A stretch of DNA of 64,000 nucleotides from an uncultured Gammaproteobacteria bacterium (GTDB lineage Bacteria > Pseudomonadota > Gammaproteobacteria > Steroidobacterales > Woeseiaceae), in assembly GCA_937899415.1 (NCBI GenBank), contig CALBPI010000070.1, forward strand, positions 1-64,000, in the 5' to 3' direction. Below are positions 7,974 through 17,293 of this stretch, piece after piece. The position numbers were made by a program, and so were the translations under genes. Position 1 is the first letter of the stretch; every line of letters starts with the position of its first letter. The notes beneath the pieces were generated by a model. The model saw only the letters and a program-made list of their open reading frames with translations, had not been told where the DNA came from and did not search any database.

Positions 7974-9344
7974 TTATTCCCAGCTACCACCCAGCGCGAG
8001 ATTCAGATTAATCCACTCATCAAGTTGCTCGCGGCGGGCCGTGACCACGGCGGCGTCGGCCGACAGTGTGTTGGATTGCACGACGAAGACGTCGAGCAGG
8101 TCTGTTTCGCCTTCTTCATAGCGTAGCTGCGCGAGCTCGAAGGCTCGGTTCTGTGCGTCTGCGGCTTCTTGCAGTGCTTTTACGCGCACGGCAACGACCC
8201 GGTTCTGGTCGAGGCTGTTCTCAACTTCCTGCAGCGCGTTGAGGACGGCTTGCGCATAGGCGGCAATGGCCTGACGCTGCACAGCGCTGGCCGCATCGAT
8301 CTGTGCGCGACGCAGCCCTGCGTCGAACAGTGGGCCAAGCAGAGCCGTGGCGAGCGACCACGTGCCATTGTCGGGGTCGATCGCATCACTGAAATCGAGC
8401 GCGGCGATATCCAGCGCGCCCGACAGGCTGAAGGTTGGTAATCGCGTCGCCTTCGTTGCGCCGACGTCACTAAAAGCGGCCCCAACATCCAGCTCCGCCG
8501 CGACCAGGTCCGGACGGCGCTCGAGCAACGTGCTTGGCACGCCCGCGCTTGGCAGGGCAGGCACTGGCGGCAGATCTGTGCGGCTCTCAAGAGCGTCGGC
8601 TGGATAACGTCCGACCAGCACCTCGAGTGCGCGGCGCGCGAGCCGCTTGCTGCCCTGAGTCTGTGCCAGCGTCGCCCTGGCGGTTGCAAGGTTGGCATTG
8701 GCCAGGGACGCATCGTAAGCATCAGCTGCGCCCAGTTCGCGTTGTGCCGAGACGATGCGCGCTGTCTGCGCCAGCGCGTCGAGCGACTTTTGCGCCACCG
8801 CTTCCTGCAGCTCCGATTCGATGAGCAGGAAATAGGTTTGCGCCACGGTGGCGGCCAGCGAGTACTGCGAGAACACATAGTCTGCTTCCGCCGACGCGGC
8901 CGCGTAAGCCGCCGAATCGCGTGACGCGCGCACACGACCCCAGACATCGAGCTCCCAGCTCAGCGACAGTCCTGAGGCATAGCTGTCAGCGCTGCTTCCA
9001 GCCACGGGGCCAGCTTCGGCGGCGGAGGCCGAATAATTCAGCGCCGGGAACAAGGCGGCGCGCGCCTGGCGCGCCAGCGCCCGAGACTGTTCCAGCCCCG
9101 CAAGCGCGGCCTGTAAGTTTCGGTTATTGGCCTGTGCCTCTACGACGAGTGCTGTCAGCACCGGGTCGTCGAACGCTGCGATCCAGCCAACCTGCACATC
9201 ACCCACAGACTCCTGGGCGACCTGCCAGGCCGGCGGTAACTCGGGCAGGGCCGGGCGGGTGAGCTCAGGCAAGTTCGGCTTCTGGGCAAACGGCGCGCAT
9301 GCCGTCAGAGCCACCGTGCTGGCAAGGAGCGCGAGTCGTTTCAT
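7974..9344 (-). CDS. Outer-membrane efflux lipoprotein (NodT/OprM type)
   Basis: The 456-residue protein is the TolC-like exit duct of the efflux system. It has a lipobox (ALTAC, Cys16), then two repeated outer-membrane-efflux halves: residues about 55-245 (NRNLQAALAGLEQSRALARQ and following helices) and about 270-450 (STLLERRPDLVAAELDV, then the second helical hairpin). The RRPDLxAAE motif is typical of NodT/OprM members. It overlaps the RND gene by 4 bases (ATGA at 9341-9344), as expected for the third gene of an MFP-RND-OMF operon. Length is normal for the family. Confidence 0.93.
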   Translation of the reverse strand: MKRLALLASTVALTACAPFAQKPNLPELTRPALPELPPAWQVAQESVGDVQVGWIAAFDDPVLTALVVEAQANNRNLQAALAGLEQSRALARQARAALFPALNYSASAAEAGPVAGSSADSYASGLSLSWELDVWGRVRASRDSAAYAAASAEADYVFSQYSLAATVAQTYFLLIESELQEAVAQKSLDALAQTARIVSAQRELGAADAYDASLANANLATARATLAQTQGSKRLARRALEVLVGRYPADALESRTDLPPVPALPSAGVPSTLLERRPDLVAAELDVGAAFSDVGATKATRLPTFSLSGALDIAALDFSDAIDPDNGTWSLATALLGPLFDAGLRRAQIDAASAVQRQAIAAYAQAVLNALQEVENSLDQNRVVAVRVKALQEAADAQNRAFELAQLRYEEGETDLLDVFVVQSNTLSADAAVVTARREQLDEWINLNLALGGSWE

Positions 9345-12300
9345 GTCGTGGCCTCCGCCGTGCCGGCAATCTCGGTCGACTTGATGCCGAAGAGCAGTGC
9401 GTAGAGCACCGGCGTGACGAGCAGGGTAATGAGCGTTGCGAAAGAGAGACCGCCCGCGATCACCACAGTCATCGACTGGAAGAAGGCGTCGAAGAACAGT
9501 GGCAAGACGCCGAGCACGGTGGTGAACGCGCCCATCATGACCGGTCGCAGGCGGCTGGCTGCCGACTCGACGAGCGCGTCAAAACGGGGCATGCCGCTCG
9601 CGATCAGGTCGTCCGTGGAATCGACGAGCACCAGCGAGTTCTGGATGAGCAGCCCCGACAGTGACAGCAGGCCCAGGATCCCCATGAACTCGAATGGTAC
9701 ATTCGTCAAGTACAGGCCGTAGGACACGCCGACAATCGCAAGCGGCACGATGGCCCAGATCACGATGGGCTGGCGCAGCGCGTTGAACAAGAACACAACC
9801 ACGAGCACCATCGCGAGCAGACCGATCGGTATCGTCGTGGCGAGGTCGCCCTGTGCCTCGGAAGAGTCGCCAGCCTCACCACCCCAATCCAGAGAGTAAC
9901 CGGCGGGCAGCGGCACGGCTTCGATAAGTGGCTGAATCGTACTCAAGAGGTCAGCGGTAACGACGCCTTGCGCAGGGTCGCATTGGACGGTGATCGTCAT
10001 GACGCGATTGTCTCGAAGGATGCGCGCATCTCGCCACGTCAGTCCCGGCCGATCGATGACCTGCGCAAGAGGCACAGACTGCCCCGTGGTCTTGCTCAGA
10101 ATTGGGATGGCCGGCACGTCCCAGGGTTCGACACGCTCGTTGCTGGGTGCGCGTGACACGATTGGAATTAACTCATCACCTTCGCGGTAGAAACCGCGAG
10201 TGATGCCGTCGAAATTCTCGCCCATGGCTTCGGCGAGGTCTTTGCGTGTGATACCGATACGTTCACCGGCATTCTGCGAGTACTGCGGTGTGAGTACGGG
10301 GACTTGCCGGCGCCAGTCGTCCTTGACCAGGATCGCGCGGCCATCGGCGTGGATGATGGCTTTGGCCTCATTGGCGAGCTGGCGCAGAACCGCGGGATCG
10401 GGCCCGGAAAACTCGGCCTCGATTTTCGAGCCGCCACCGGGACCCATGCGGAATCGCCAGACCTTAGTCTGCCCATCGGGAAATTCGGCGTCGCCGTAAG
10501 CTTGGATTTGCTCAATCAAGCCAGTGTTGAGTTCGTAGGCGCTCGTTTTCACGAGCAGCTGACCATAGTTCGCGCTCGAAGAGGCGGCGTCGTAGACCAG
10601 CATGTAGCGCAGCGCGCCCTTGCCCACGAGCGTGTGCACCGACTCGACGCCCTCAAGATTGCTTACGAACGCTTCCATCCGCTGCATGTCCCTGTTGGTG
10701 CGCTCGATATCAGTGCCCTGTGGCAAGTAATAGTCGACGATAATCTGGGGGGTGGTGGACGCCGGGAAGAAGCCGACCTTAACCTTCCCAAAGACGACGA
10801 TCGCGGACGCGAAAATGGCGACCGTGACGACCAGGGAGATCGTCTTGTTCGCGAGCACGCCGCGGATGAGTTGCTTGTAGGCGCGCATGAATCGCCCCTC
10901 GCTGCTCTCGCCATCCACGACAGGCTTCGTTGGTGATGGAAACAGGTGATAGCAGAGCAGTGGTGTGATCGTGAACGCGAACAACCAGCTCAGGCTCAAA
11001 GCGATCATCACCACCCAGAACAGCGAGTTGGTGAATTCGGCCGTGTCGCCAGGTGCAAATCCAATGGGTGCAAAGGCGATGACGCCTACGAGCGTGCCGC
11101 CGACAAGAGGACGCATATTCTTGCGCGCGACCTCTCTGGCCACCTCCAGCTTGTCGCGCCCCTTGTTGACGCCAACAAGGATGCCGTCGGTGATCACGAC
11201 ACCGTTGTCGACCAGCATGCCCAGCGAGATGATCAGCGCACCCAGTGAAATCCGGTGCATCGGGACACCACCGAGCCACATGAGCAGCAGCGTCGCCGCC
11301 ATGGTCAGCAGTACGGTGAGGCCCATGATGAATCCGGAGCGATACCCCATGAACACGAGCAGGGTCACGAAGACGATGACCAAAGCAGCGACAACGTTGG
11401 ACGCAAAGCTCTGGATGGATTCGTTGACCACCTTGCCCTGATGGTAGTGCTCGTGGAGTTCGACGCCTAGAGGTAACAAATTGCCAAGCGTGGCGAGCTT
11501 CGCGTCAATGGCCGCGCCCAGCTTGACCACGTTATCGCCGGAAAGCGCCGAGACGCCCAGACCAATGGCAGGCTCCCCGTTCCAGCGCACGAACTGCTCG
11601 ACCGGGTCCTCATAACCGCGCGTAACGTTCGCAATGTCTCCGAGACGGGTGATTGTGCCGTTCTGATCGTCGGCAACAAGCAGGCCCTCGATCGCCGCGA
11701 CAGAGTCGATCGCCCCCGTCGGGCTGATTTCGATACGTGAGTCGCCCAGCCGCATGTTGCCGGCGGAGGTCACGGTATTCTGCTGCGAGAGGGTGTCGTA
11801 AAGCGTATTGAGCGATACGCCGAGTGCCGCTGCGCGTTGGCGGGGAATCTCGACGTAGATGACTTCGTCCTGCTCGCCGAGTGTGGCGACCTTGGCTACA
11901 CCACTGACAAGCAGCAGCTCCTTGCGCAGCGACTCGGCGATACTCGCCAACTCGGCCGATGAATAGCCTTCACCCGTTAGCAAGTAGTAGATGCCATACA
12001 CATCACCAAAATCGTCATTGACGATGCTCGAGCCCGCCCCCGGCGGCAGGTCGCGTTGGGCATCATTGACGTAGTTGCGGATCTTCGTCCAGACAACGGC
12101 TAGCTCAGAGCGGCTCTTGGAATACTCGAAGCGAACCTCGACCGTCAATTCCGACATGCCCGCCGTTGACGTCGAGCGCACTGACTTCACTTCGGGCAGC
12201 TGCTGCAGTTTGGCTTCGAGCGGCTCTGTGACTTCGTTCATCACCTCGATCGGGCTGGCACCCGGGTAGGGCGTAAACACCTTGGCGATGCGAATCGTGA

Positions 12301-12418
12301 ACTCCGGGTCCTCGAAACGCGGCATGTTCTTATAGGCAAGCCAGCCGCCCCAAAGGCACAGCGTGGCGACGATCCCGCAAATGAGCGGGTTGCGAATCGA
12401 GAGGACTGCGAGATTCAT
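9341..12418 (-). CDS. RND-family efflux transporter (HAE1-like)
   Basis: The 1025-residue inner-membrane pump has the RND layout: helix 1 (ICGIVATLCLWGGWLAY), a large periplasmic loop, helices 2-6, a second large loop, and helices 8-12. The proton-relay region reads LGMLVDNGVV: only one Asp is present where AcrB has the pair D407-D408, the second position being Asn. This VDN form is seen in a separate branch of drug-exporting RND pumps, so it does not argue for a dead protein. I place the start at ATG 12418 (MNLAVLSIRNP), where RND proteins usually begin, rather than at more distant upstream starts. It lies 16 bases after the adaptor gene and overlaps the outer-membrane gene. Substrate unknown. 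Confidence 0.93.
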   Translation of the reverse strand: MNLAVLSIRNPLICGIVATLCLWGGWLAYKNMPRFEDPEFTIRIAKVFTPYPGASPIEVMNEVTEPLEAKLQQLPEVKSVRSTSTAGMSELTVEVRFEYSKSRSELAVVWTKIRNYVNDAQRDLPPGAGSSIVNDDFGDVYGIYYLLTGEGYSSAELASIAESLRKELLLVSGVAKVATLGEQDEVIYVEIPRQRAAALGVSLNTLYDTLSQQNTVTSAGNMRLGDSRIEISPTGAIDSVAAIEGLLVADDQNGTITRLGDIANVTRGYEDPVEQFVRWNGEPAIGLGVSALSGDNVVKLGAAIDAKLATLGNLLPLGVELHEHYHQGKVVNESIQSFASNVVAALVIVFVTLLVFMGYRSGFIMGLTVLLTMAATLLLMWLGGVPMHRISLGALIISLGMLVDNGVVITDGILVGVNKGRDKLEVAREVARKNMRPLVGGTLVGVIAFAPIGFAPGDTAEFTNSLFWVVMIALSLSWLFAFTITPLLCYHLFPSPTKPVVDGESSEGRFMRAYKQLIRGVLANKTISLVVTVAIFASAIVVFGKVKVGFFPASTTPQIIVDYYLPQGTDIERTNRDMQRMEAFVSNLEGVESVHTLVGKGALRYMLVYDAASSSANYGQLLVKTSAYELNTGLIEQIQAYGDAEFPDGQTKVWRFRMGPGGGSKIEAEFSGPDPAVLRQLANEAKAIIHADGRAILVKDDWRRQVPVLTPQYSQNAGERIGITRKDLAEAMGENFDGITRGFYREGDELIPIVSRAPSNERVEPWDVPAIPILSKTTGQSVPLAQVIDRPGLTWRDARILRDNRVMTITVQCDPAQGVVTADLLSTIQPLIEAVPLPAGYSLDWGGEAGDSSEAQGDLATTIPIGLLAMVLVVVFLFNALRQPIVIWAIVPLAIVGVSYGLYLTNVPFEFMGILGLLSLSGLLIQNSLVLVDSTDDLIASGMPRFDALVESAASRLRPVMMGAFTTVLGVLPLFFDAFFQSMTVVIAGGLSFATLITLLVTPVLYALLFGIKSTEIAGTAEATT

Positions 12419-12434
12419 AGTTGTACCCGCACGC

Positions 12435-13499
12435 CTACTCGGGCTGCCATTCGCGAACCTGCATACCGTCGGCCAGGAAGGAGACACCCGCCGCGACGAT
12501 AGTCTCGTTGCCCTCAAGCCCGCTTGTCACAGTCACGTTGTCCGTAACGTCCTGGCCCAGTGTGACGGCGCGCTTTTGAAGTCGCATGTCATCACCCACC
12601 ACCCAGACGAACCGCTCAGCGCCTTCGGCCAGGATGGCATCGATCGGTACAGCGATGCCTGCCGCTACGATGTCGCCGCTGGTGCCCTTGAAATTGAAGG
12701 TCGAACGCACGGTCGCGGTCATACCGGGTAGGATCAGCAAGCCTTCAGGGGGCGCGAACGTAAAACTGATCTGGTAGGTCTGTGTGCTTGGATCAGCCTG
12801 CCCCGACAATTCGCGAACCACCGCAGGGATTTCCAGCTCCGGTGCGGCGTCGAGAATCACACGGGTGTTAACCGGCTCGAGTTGCGGTATGCGCGCAATA
12901 ATGGTCCCCGGAATATCGATGATGGCCTCGGTCTCACCGCTTTGGAGTACGACGACGGCTTCCTTGGCTTGGACATTCTGAAATTGCTCGATGAGGACGC
13001 GCGATACCCCCCCGGAGAACGGTGCACTGATGATGGTGTCTTCGAGGGCTTTGCGTGCGGTATCGACGGCCGCCTGGCGCACCTCAAGCTGCGTTTGCCG
13101 CTGTTCGAGCACGCTTTGGGATATAGCGTCCTGGTCGCGAAGGCGCTGAGCGCGTCGATATTCAGACTCCGCGTTTTGATATTCGGCCTGGGCTTGAGCC
13201 AGGTTGTTCTCAGCATCGCGTTGGTCGAGCTTCGCGATGATGGCGCCGCGCTCGATTTCCTCGCCTTCGAGGACGTTGAGTTCAACAATTTGCCCCGCAA
13301 CTGGGAAGGTCAGCTCGGCCGATTGCGCGGCACGAACCACGGCCGGAAAGCTCAGGTTTCGATTTTGTGACGCATTGCCGACGGTAATAAGCTTCGCCGG
13401 TCGAATGACTTCAGCCGTTTCCGGTGCTGATGTCTCGCCACATGACGCCAGTGCGGCCGCCGCAGTGATGACGGCTGCCAGCCGCAGATACCCAACCAT
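12435..13499 (-). CDS. Efflux periplasmic adaptor lipoprotein (MFP/HlyD type)
   Basis: The 354-residue adaptor has a lipobox (AALASC, Cys20). Next come the split lipoyl domain (AELTFPVAGQIVELNVLEGEEIERG and the later TIISAPFSGGVSRVLIEQ), a coiled-coil hairpin between them (residues about 95-155, AENNLAQAQAEYQNAESEYRRAQ without the tail), and beta-barrel and membrane-proximal domains to the end. It bridges the RND pump and the outer-membrane duct. Start ATG 13499 gives a proper signal; longer readings upstream lack one. It is the first gene of the operon, divergent from the TetR gene. Confidence 0.92.
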   Translation of the reverse strand: MVGYLRLAAVITAAAALASCGETSAPETAEVIRPAKLITVGNASQNRNLSFPAVVRAAQSAELTFPVAGQIVELNVLEGEEIERGAIIAKLDQRDAENNLAQAQAEYQNAESEYRRAQRLRDQDAISQSVLEQRQTQLEVRQAAVDTARKALEDTIISAPFSGGVSRVLIEQFQNVQAKEAVVVLQSGETEAIIDIPGTIIARIPQLEPVNTRVILDAAPELEIPAVVRELSGQADPSTQTYQISFTFAPPEGLLILPGMTATVRSTFNFKGTSGDIVAAGIAVPIDAILAEGAERFVWVVGDDMRLQKRAVTLGQDVTDNVTVTSGLEGNETIVAAGVSFLADGMQVREWQPE

Positions 13500-13600
13500 G
13501 CTTGCTCTCCCGGTCAAGTTGTTGGCAGGCGTATCGAATTCAACGCCCAACAGTTCTGGCTCGAATTGTAGCGGTTTGCACCGACGAGCTGGGCACAGCG

Positions 13601-13660
13601 TACGCGAAGCAGGCCCAAAATTGTATACACTGTCAGTTCTTGACTGCTTCGGCAACACTG
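13601..13660. promoter_or_regulatory. Divergent promoter/operator region of the efflux operon
   Basis: The 199 bases between the adaptor gene and the TetR gene contain an 8-base palindrome TGTATACA at 13622-13629. Read on the minus strand this gives TATACAAT at 13620-13627, a good -10 element for the efflux operon. TetR-family proteins normally bind such a shared region. The exact operator is not certain; the assignment rests on position and the palindrome. Confidence 0.4.
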
Positions 13661-13698
13661 AGACACGACCGCGTCAGCGGTCCAACGGACGAGATGTC

Positions 13699-14340
13699 GT
13701 GACGACACGTCAACAACACTACTTCACGGAGCGCGCTGAGGGTCACGCTAAGCGTGCGCGAACACGTGCGGCTTTGCTCGACGGTGCCATTTCGGTGGTT
13801 GCACGACACGGTCTTGAGTCGACGACGATTCAAGCGGTGACGCGCGCAACGGGCGTTGCACACGGCACCTTCTACAACCATTTCGATGATCGTGAAGACC
13901 TGCTTGTGTCTGCGGCGATCGCGGTCCTGGACGAGATCAACGTGGGTGTTCAGGCCGCGGCACAGCGTTTCCCGCCCGGGGTGGACCGGCTGGTCATCGC
14001 TGCGGCGAAAACCATCATGGAAGCGGTCTCGATTCGCGAGTTTGGCCATCTGCTGGTCGCTGCGGTGGGCCGATTCCCACAAGTCACCGATCGTATTCGA
14101 CCTAAGCTGCGTGCCGATTTGCGTGCAGCACACGCTGCTGGGGTGGTCCGGGTGGCGCCGACTCGTCTTCTGGACGAACAGATTGGCGCGCTGCTCGGCC
14201 TGGCCATCCAGCGCGTGTTGTCGGGCGGGCAGGTGAGCCGTATTACGCGAGAGACGGCGCATGCCATCTTGCGCCTGTTGGGTCAAACACCGGACGAGGC
14301 GGCTGAGACGGTCGCCAGAGTATTCAAGGTGATGTCATGA
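13699..14340 (+). CDS. TetR-family transcriptional regulator of the efflux operon
   Basis: The 213-residue protein has an N-terminal TetR helix-turn-helix at residues about 20-65 (ARTRAALLDGAI, then STTIQAVTRATGVAHGTFYNHFDDREDLL) and a helical ligand-binding remainder. The start is a GTG with a GGACGAG ribosome-binding sequence six bases upstream; earlier in-frame starts lie inside the divergent adaptor gene. Being divergent from the MFP-RND-OMF operon, it most likely represses that operon and itself until a pump substrate binds. It overlaps the channel gene by ATGA. Confidence 0.87.
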   Translation: MTTRQQHYFTERAEGHAKRARTRAALLDGAISVVARHGLESTTIQAVTRATGVAHGTFYNHFDDREDLLVSAAIAVLDEINVGVQAAAQRFPPGVDRLVIAAAKTIMEAVSIREFGHLLVAAVGRFPQVTDRIRPKLRADLRAAHAAGVVRVAPTRLLDEQIGALLGLAIQRVLSGGQVSRITRETAHAILRLLGQTPDEAAETVARVFKVMS

Positions 14341-15011
14341 GCCTTGCCGATCGCACACCGCGCATCACGGTTGGCTATCCCGGTTTGCTCGCAAGTCTCG
14401 TCTTGATGATGCTGCTTGCGCCCATCGCCGAGCCGGAGGGCTCGCTACGTTTTGCCACGAGTCTGGTGTTTGCCTTTTTGCTGGTGTTCTCCGTCTGGAC
14501 CGTCAGTCACGAAGCGCGCGCTACGATGATCGCATCGGCGTTGGCGCTCATTGTCTTCTTGGGCAGCACGCTCATGGACTGGTTCGATCTCGGACAGACC
14601 TTCGGCGTGTCGATACTTATTGTCGCGTGCCTGTTCTTCGCCTATGTCGCGAGCCTGGTTCTGCGTGATGTCTTCTTGTCGCGGACCGTCACGGCCCAGA
14701 CCATCATGGGCGCGATCTGCGCCTACATCTTGCTGGGCATGTTGTGGGGCTACCTCTATAGCCTTGTCAATGCGCTACAGCCCGGCGCATTCAGCGACAA
14801 CATCGAGGGAACCGGGCTCATCGGCCGCTTTGTGTACTTCAGCATGGTCACGCTGACGACGCTCGGCTACGGCGACATTACGCCCGTGTCGGCGGTCGCG
14901 CGCGGCCTGGCCGTGGTCCAGGCGACGCTGGGACAGGTCTACCTGACGGTGCTCGTCGCGAGACTCGTGGGTATCCACCTGACTCAAAACGGACGACCAG
15001 AGGGCGACTAG
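14337..15011 (+). CDS. Two-pore-domain-like potassium channel (Ion_trans_2)
   Basis: The 224-residue protein has six hydrophobic segments and a potassium selectivity filter, TLGYGD at residues 175-180, followed by a final pore helix (LAVVQATLGQVYLTVLVARLVG). No cytoplasmic RCK/TrkA-N domain is attached. Its ATG overlaps the TetR stop (ATGA at 14337-14340), so it is translated with the efflux regulator. That coupling is unusual; the channel may offset charge or membrane-potential effects of efflux, but this is inference. Confidence 0.88.
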   Translation: MSLADRTPRITVGYPGLLASLVLMMLLAPIAEPEGSLRFATSLVFAFLLVFSVWTVSHEARATMIASALALIVFLGSTLMDWFDLGQTFGVSILIVACLFFAYVASLVLRDVFLSRTVTAQTIMGAICAYILLGMLWGYLYSLVNALQPGAFSDNIEGTGLIGRFVYFSMVTLTTLGYGDITPVSAVARGLAVVQATLGQVYLTVLVARLVGIHLTQNGRPEGD

Positions 15012-15095
15012 CGCCGGGCCAGCAAGCCTTGGACCTTGCCTTGCCGGTCATTCGGCGCGACGATCGAGCCGTGGCCATTGCGGGAGGGGAGTGCG

Positions 15096-16223
15096 GTGCA
15101 CCGACAGACTCGAACAGGCAGCCTGCGCCGAGCCGGCTGGATCATGGCGTGGATCATCACCGGTATCACGTCATTGGCACGGGCCGAAACGCCCCGATTC
15201 GATCCGCTTGATTCTCTGAGCCCAAAGACCTCGCGAGCCGATGCGCTCGCATTACCACTGCAGACGGTCACACTGTCGACCGTTTCGCTGGAACAGGTCC
15301 GCCTGTTCTACGTTGAGGGCATGGGTATGACGTTAACGGGCCCGGTTGTCGTGCCGCGTGACGTCAAAAAGCAGCAACGCGCCCTCTGGGAGATCCCCGA
15401 CACCATTGGCTGGCAGGAATATCACCTGACACGCCACGGCGCGACGATCAGCGATCGGCCCGCGATGTCGGTGCGTGTACTCGTGCTCGACACACCCACG
15501 CCCACGATTCACGCCTCCTGGAATGCGCGCAGCCTGGGCGGCTTTTCGATGGGCTTCCCGAACCGCCAACAGCCCGCGCTCGACGCGCGTATTCGCAAGC
15601 TCGGCTTTGGTGCACTCAATGCACTGGAGATCTACGACGTACCCAGGACCGACGGCTCTCCCTACACGATCCACGAGACGATCTTCAACGCGCCCGATTT
15701 CGTACACGCCGTGGGCATCGACCGCGTGGGCATGCTGCCGCTTGGCGCCGTTGACTCCGAGACCGGGCTCGGTGGCCCCGGCTATTCAGCTCAGGTCGTG
15801 GCCGACAGCGATAACGTGCTCGCGTTCTACACGGAGGTGCTCGGTCTCGAACTGCGGCGAGACGCCGTTTGGCAGAGCGCCGGCGAGGACGGCGCCATGG
15901 CCCTGCCCAATGGCACAGCGTTTCGTTTTTCGATTGTCTTCGCAAAGGGCTACGGCCCAGGCGGTCACTTGCTGTTTGTCGACTACACGAACGGTGAGGG
16001 CATCGAGAACAACGCACCGCCGCGCGTGCCCAACCGCGGCATCGGTATGTGGAGCTTTCCGGTGACCGATCTCGCCGCGGTGGCGCGCCGCGCGGCGGCG
16101 TTCGGCGCCCGCATCGTGCACAAAACGGTTCGCATCGACGATCCGCTGCACGGTGCCGTGCGCGCCATGACGGTGCTCGCGCCCAACGGCTTTCTGGTCG
16201 AGCTTTACGAGGTGGTGCCATGA
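15096..16223 (+). CDS. Exported VOC-superfamily protein 1
   Basis: The 375-residue protein begins at a GTG preceded by a strong GGGAGGGGA sequence. That start gives a classical signal peptide: basic n-region, hydrophobic WIMAWIITGITSLA, cleavage after ARA. The mature part holds two VOC (glyoxalase/dioxygenase-fold) modules, residues about 50-190 and 200-375; strands such as YSAQVVADSDNVLAFYTEVLG and GIGMWSFPVTDLAAVARRAAAFG (each part of a longer run) show the paired beta-alpha-beta pattern. VOC proteins usually bind a divalent metal, but I cannot assign all ligands. Its stop overlaps the start of the next VOC gene, so the two are made together. Reaction unknown. Confidence 0.75.
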   Translation: MHRQTRTGSLRRAGWIMAWIITGITSLARAETPRFDPLDSLSPKTSRADALALPLQTVTLSTVSLEQVRLFYVEGMGMTLTGPVVVPRDVKKQQRALWEIPDTIGWQEYHLTRHGATISDRPAMSVRVLVLDTPTPTIHASWNARSLGGFSMGFPNRQQPALDARIRKLGFGALNALEIYDVPRTDGSPYTIHETIFNAPDFVHAVGIDRVGMLPLGAVDSETGLGGPGYSAQVVADSDNVLAFYTEVLGLELRRDAVWQSAGEDGAMALPNGTAFRFSIVFAKGYGPGGHLLFVDYTNGEGIENNAPPRVPNRGIGMWSFPVTDLAAVARRAAAFGARIVHKTVRIDDPLHGAVRAMTVLAPNGFLVELYEVVP

Positions 16224-17245
16224 GACGTCTTGCGGTCCTCATCACGCTACTCGCGCTTTATGCGGTGGGGCGCGCGGATAGCGCTTCGGAGACGGGCCTG
16301 TCCGGCTGGAGCGAGGCGGTGATTACGACCGTCAGCGTGGACGAATGGGTCGGCTTTCTGACAGAGCACGCGGGCTGGGAGGTTCGCGCGCGGGGACCCG
16401 TCGACGCGGGCCTGCGCGAGCTCTGGCGCTTACCGGAAGACGCGAGCGGTGAGGAGGTCCTGCTGGGCAACACGGGCGCTGACCACGGCTTCATTCGCCT
16501 TGTGGCGCTGGAGCGTGTCTCGCAGGACTGGATTCGCGCCGACACGCGGCCTTGGGACACGGGCGGCCACTTCGATCTCAATCTGCGTGTCCGCGGTTTG
16601 CACGAGCTGCGTAAGGCAATGCTCGCGGCGGGCTGGCAAGGTGACAGTGAACCCATTCAGTTTACGTTCGGACCATTTGAAGTCATCGAGTGGATTGCGC
16701 AGGGTCCGGACGGGGTGCGTCTTGCGGTTATCGAGCGGCTCAAGCCGGAGCTCGAGGGCTGGCCCAACCTCCGGGTTCTGAGCCGCACCTTTAACGCGAC
16801 GCAGACCGTGGCAGACATGGCCACGGCGCGCGATTTCTACGAGAAGGTCCTGGGGATGCAGACCTATCTCGAGCATCGTGGCCCAAGCAATGACGCGGGC
16901 CCTAACGTGTTAGGCCTGCCGCACGATGCCGCGGCGCGCGTCGTGCGCGAGATACGCATCCTGCACCCGCAAGGTGTCAATGACGGCTCGATCGAAATCC
17001 TGTCATTCGAAGGCGCTACGGGGATTGCCGTTGATGACCAGGCCTCGCCGCACAATATCGGGCTCTCGGTATTGCGGTTCCCCGTCGACGATCTCGACGC
17101 AACGATGGGCGCGCTCGAAGCACGTGGCGCGGTGTTCGATGGGCCGCCCGTTTCACTGTCCCTGGCTGGCGTTGGTCACGTAAGCGCCGTGGCACTGCAG
17201 TCGCCCGAAGGCGCTCGGCTCGAGCTCTTTGAGCGATTGCGGTAA
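16220..17245 (+). CDS. Exported VOC-superfamily protein 2
   Basis: The 341-residue protein starts at an ATG that overlaps the previous stop (ATGA, 16220-16223). It has a signal peptide (MRRLAVLITLLALYAVGRA). Two VOC-like halves follow: residues about 30-175 and 185-341. The second half is the clearer one (TVADMATARDFYEKVLGMQTY, then NIGLSVLRFPVDDLDATMGA, ending SPEGARLELFERLR), with a likely metal-binding Glu at the end of LELFE. The first half is more divergent. It is homologous in plan to its neighbour, so the pair probably arose by duplication and may form a heterodimer outside the cytoplasm. Substrate unknown. Confidence 0.75.
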   Translation: MRRLAVLITLLALYAVGRADSASETGLSGWSEAVITTVSVDEWVGFLTEHAGWEVRARGPVDAGLRELWRLPEDASGEEVLLGNTGADHGFIRLVALERVSQDWIRADTRPWDTGGHFDLNLRVRGLHELRKAMLAAGWQGDSEPIQFTFGPFEVIEWIAQGPDGVRLAVIERLKPELEGWPNLRVLSRTFNATQTVADMATARDFYEKVLGMQTYLEHRGPSNDAGPNVLGLPHDAAARVVREIRILHPQGVNDGSIEILSFEGATGIAVDDQASPHNIGLSVLRFPVDDLDATMGALEARGAVFDGPPVSLSLAGVGHVSAVALQSPEGARLELFERLR

Positions 17246-17293
17246 CACGAGGACAATCCGAGCAGGGTGCGCGACTGCCTAACGCTCGGTGGT

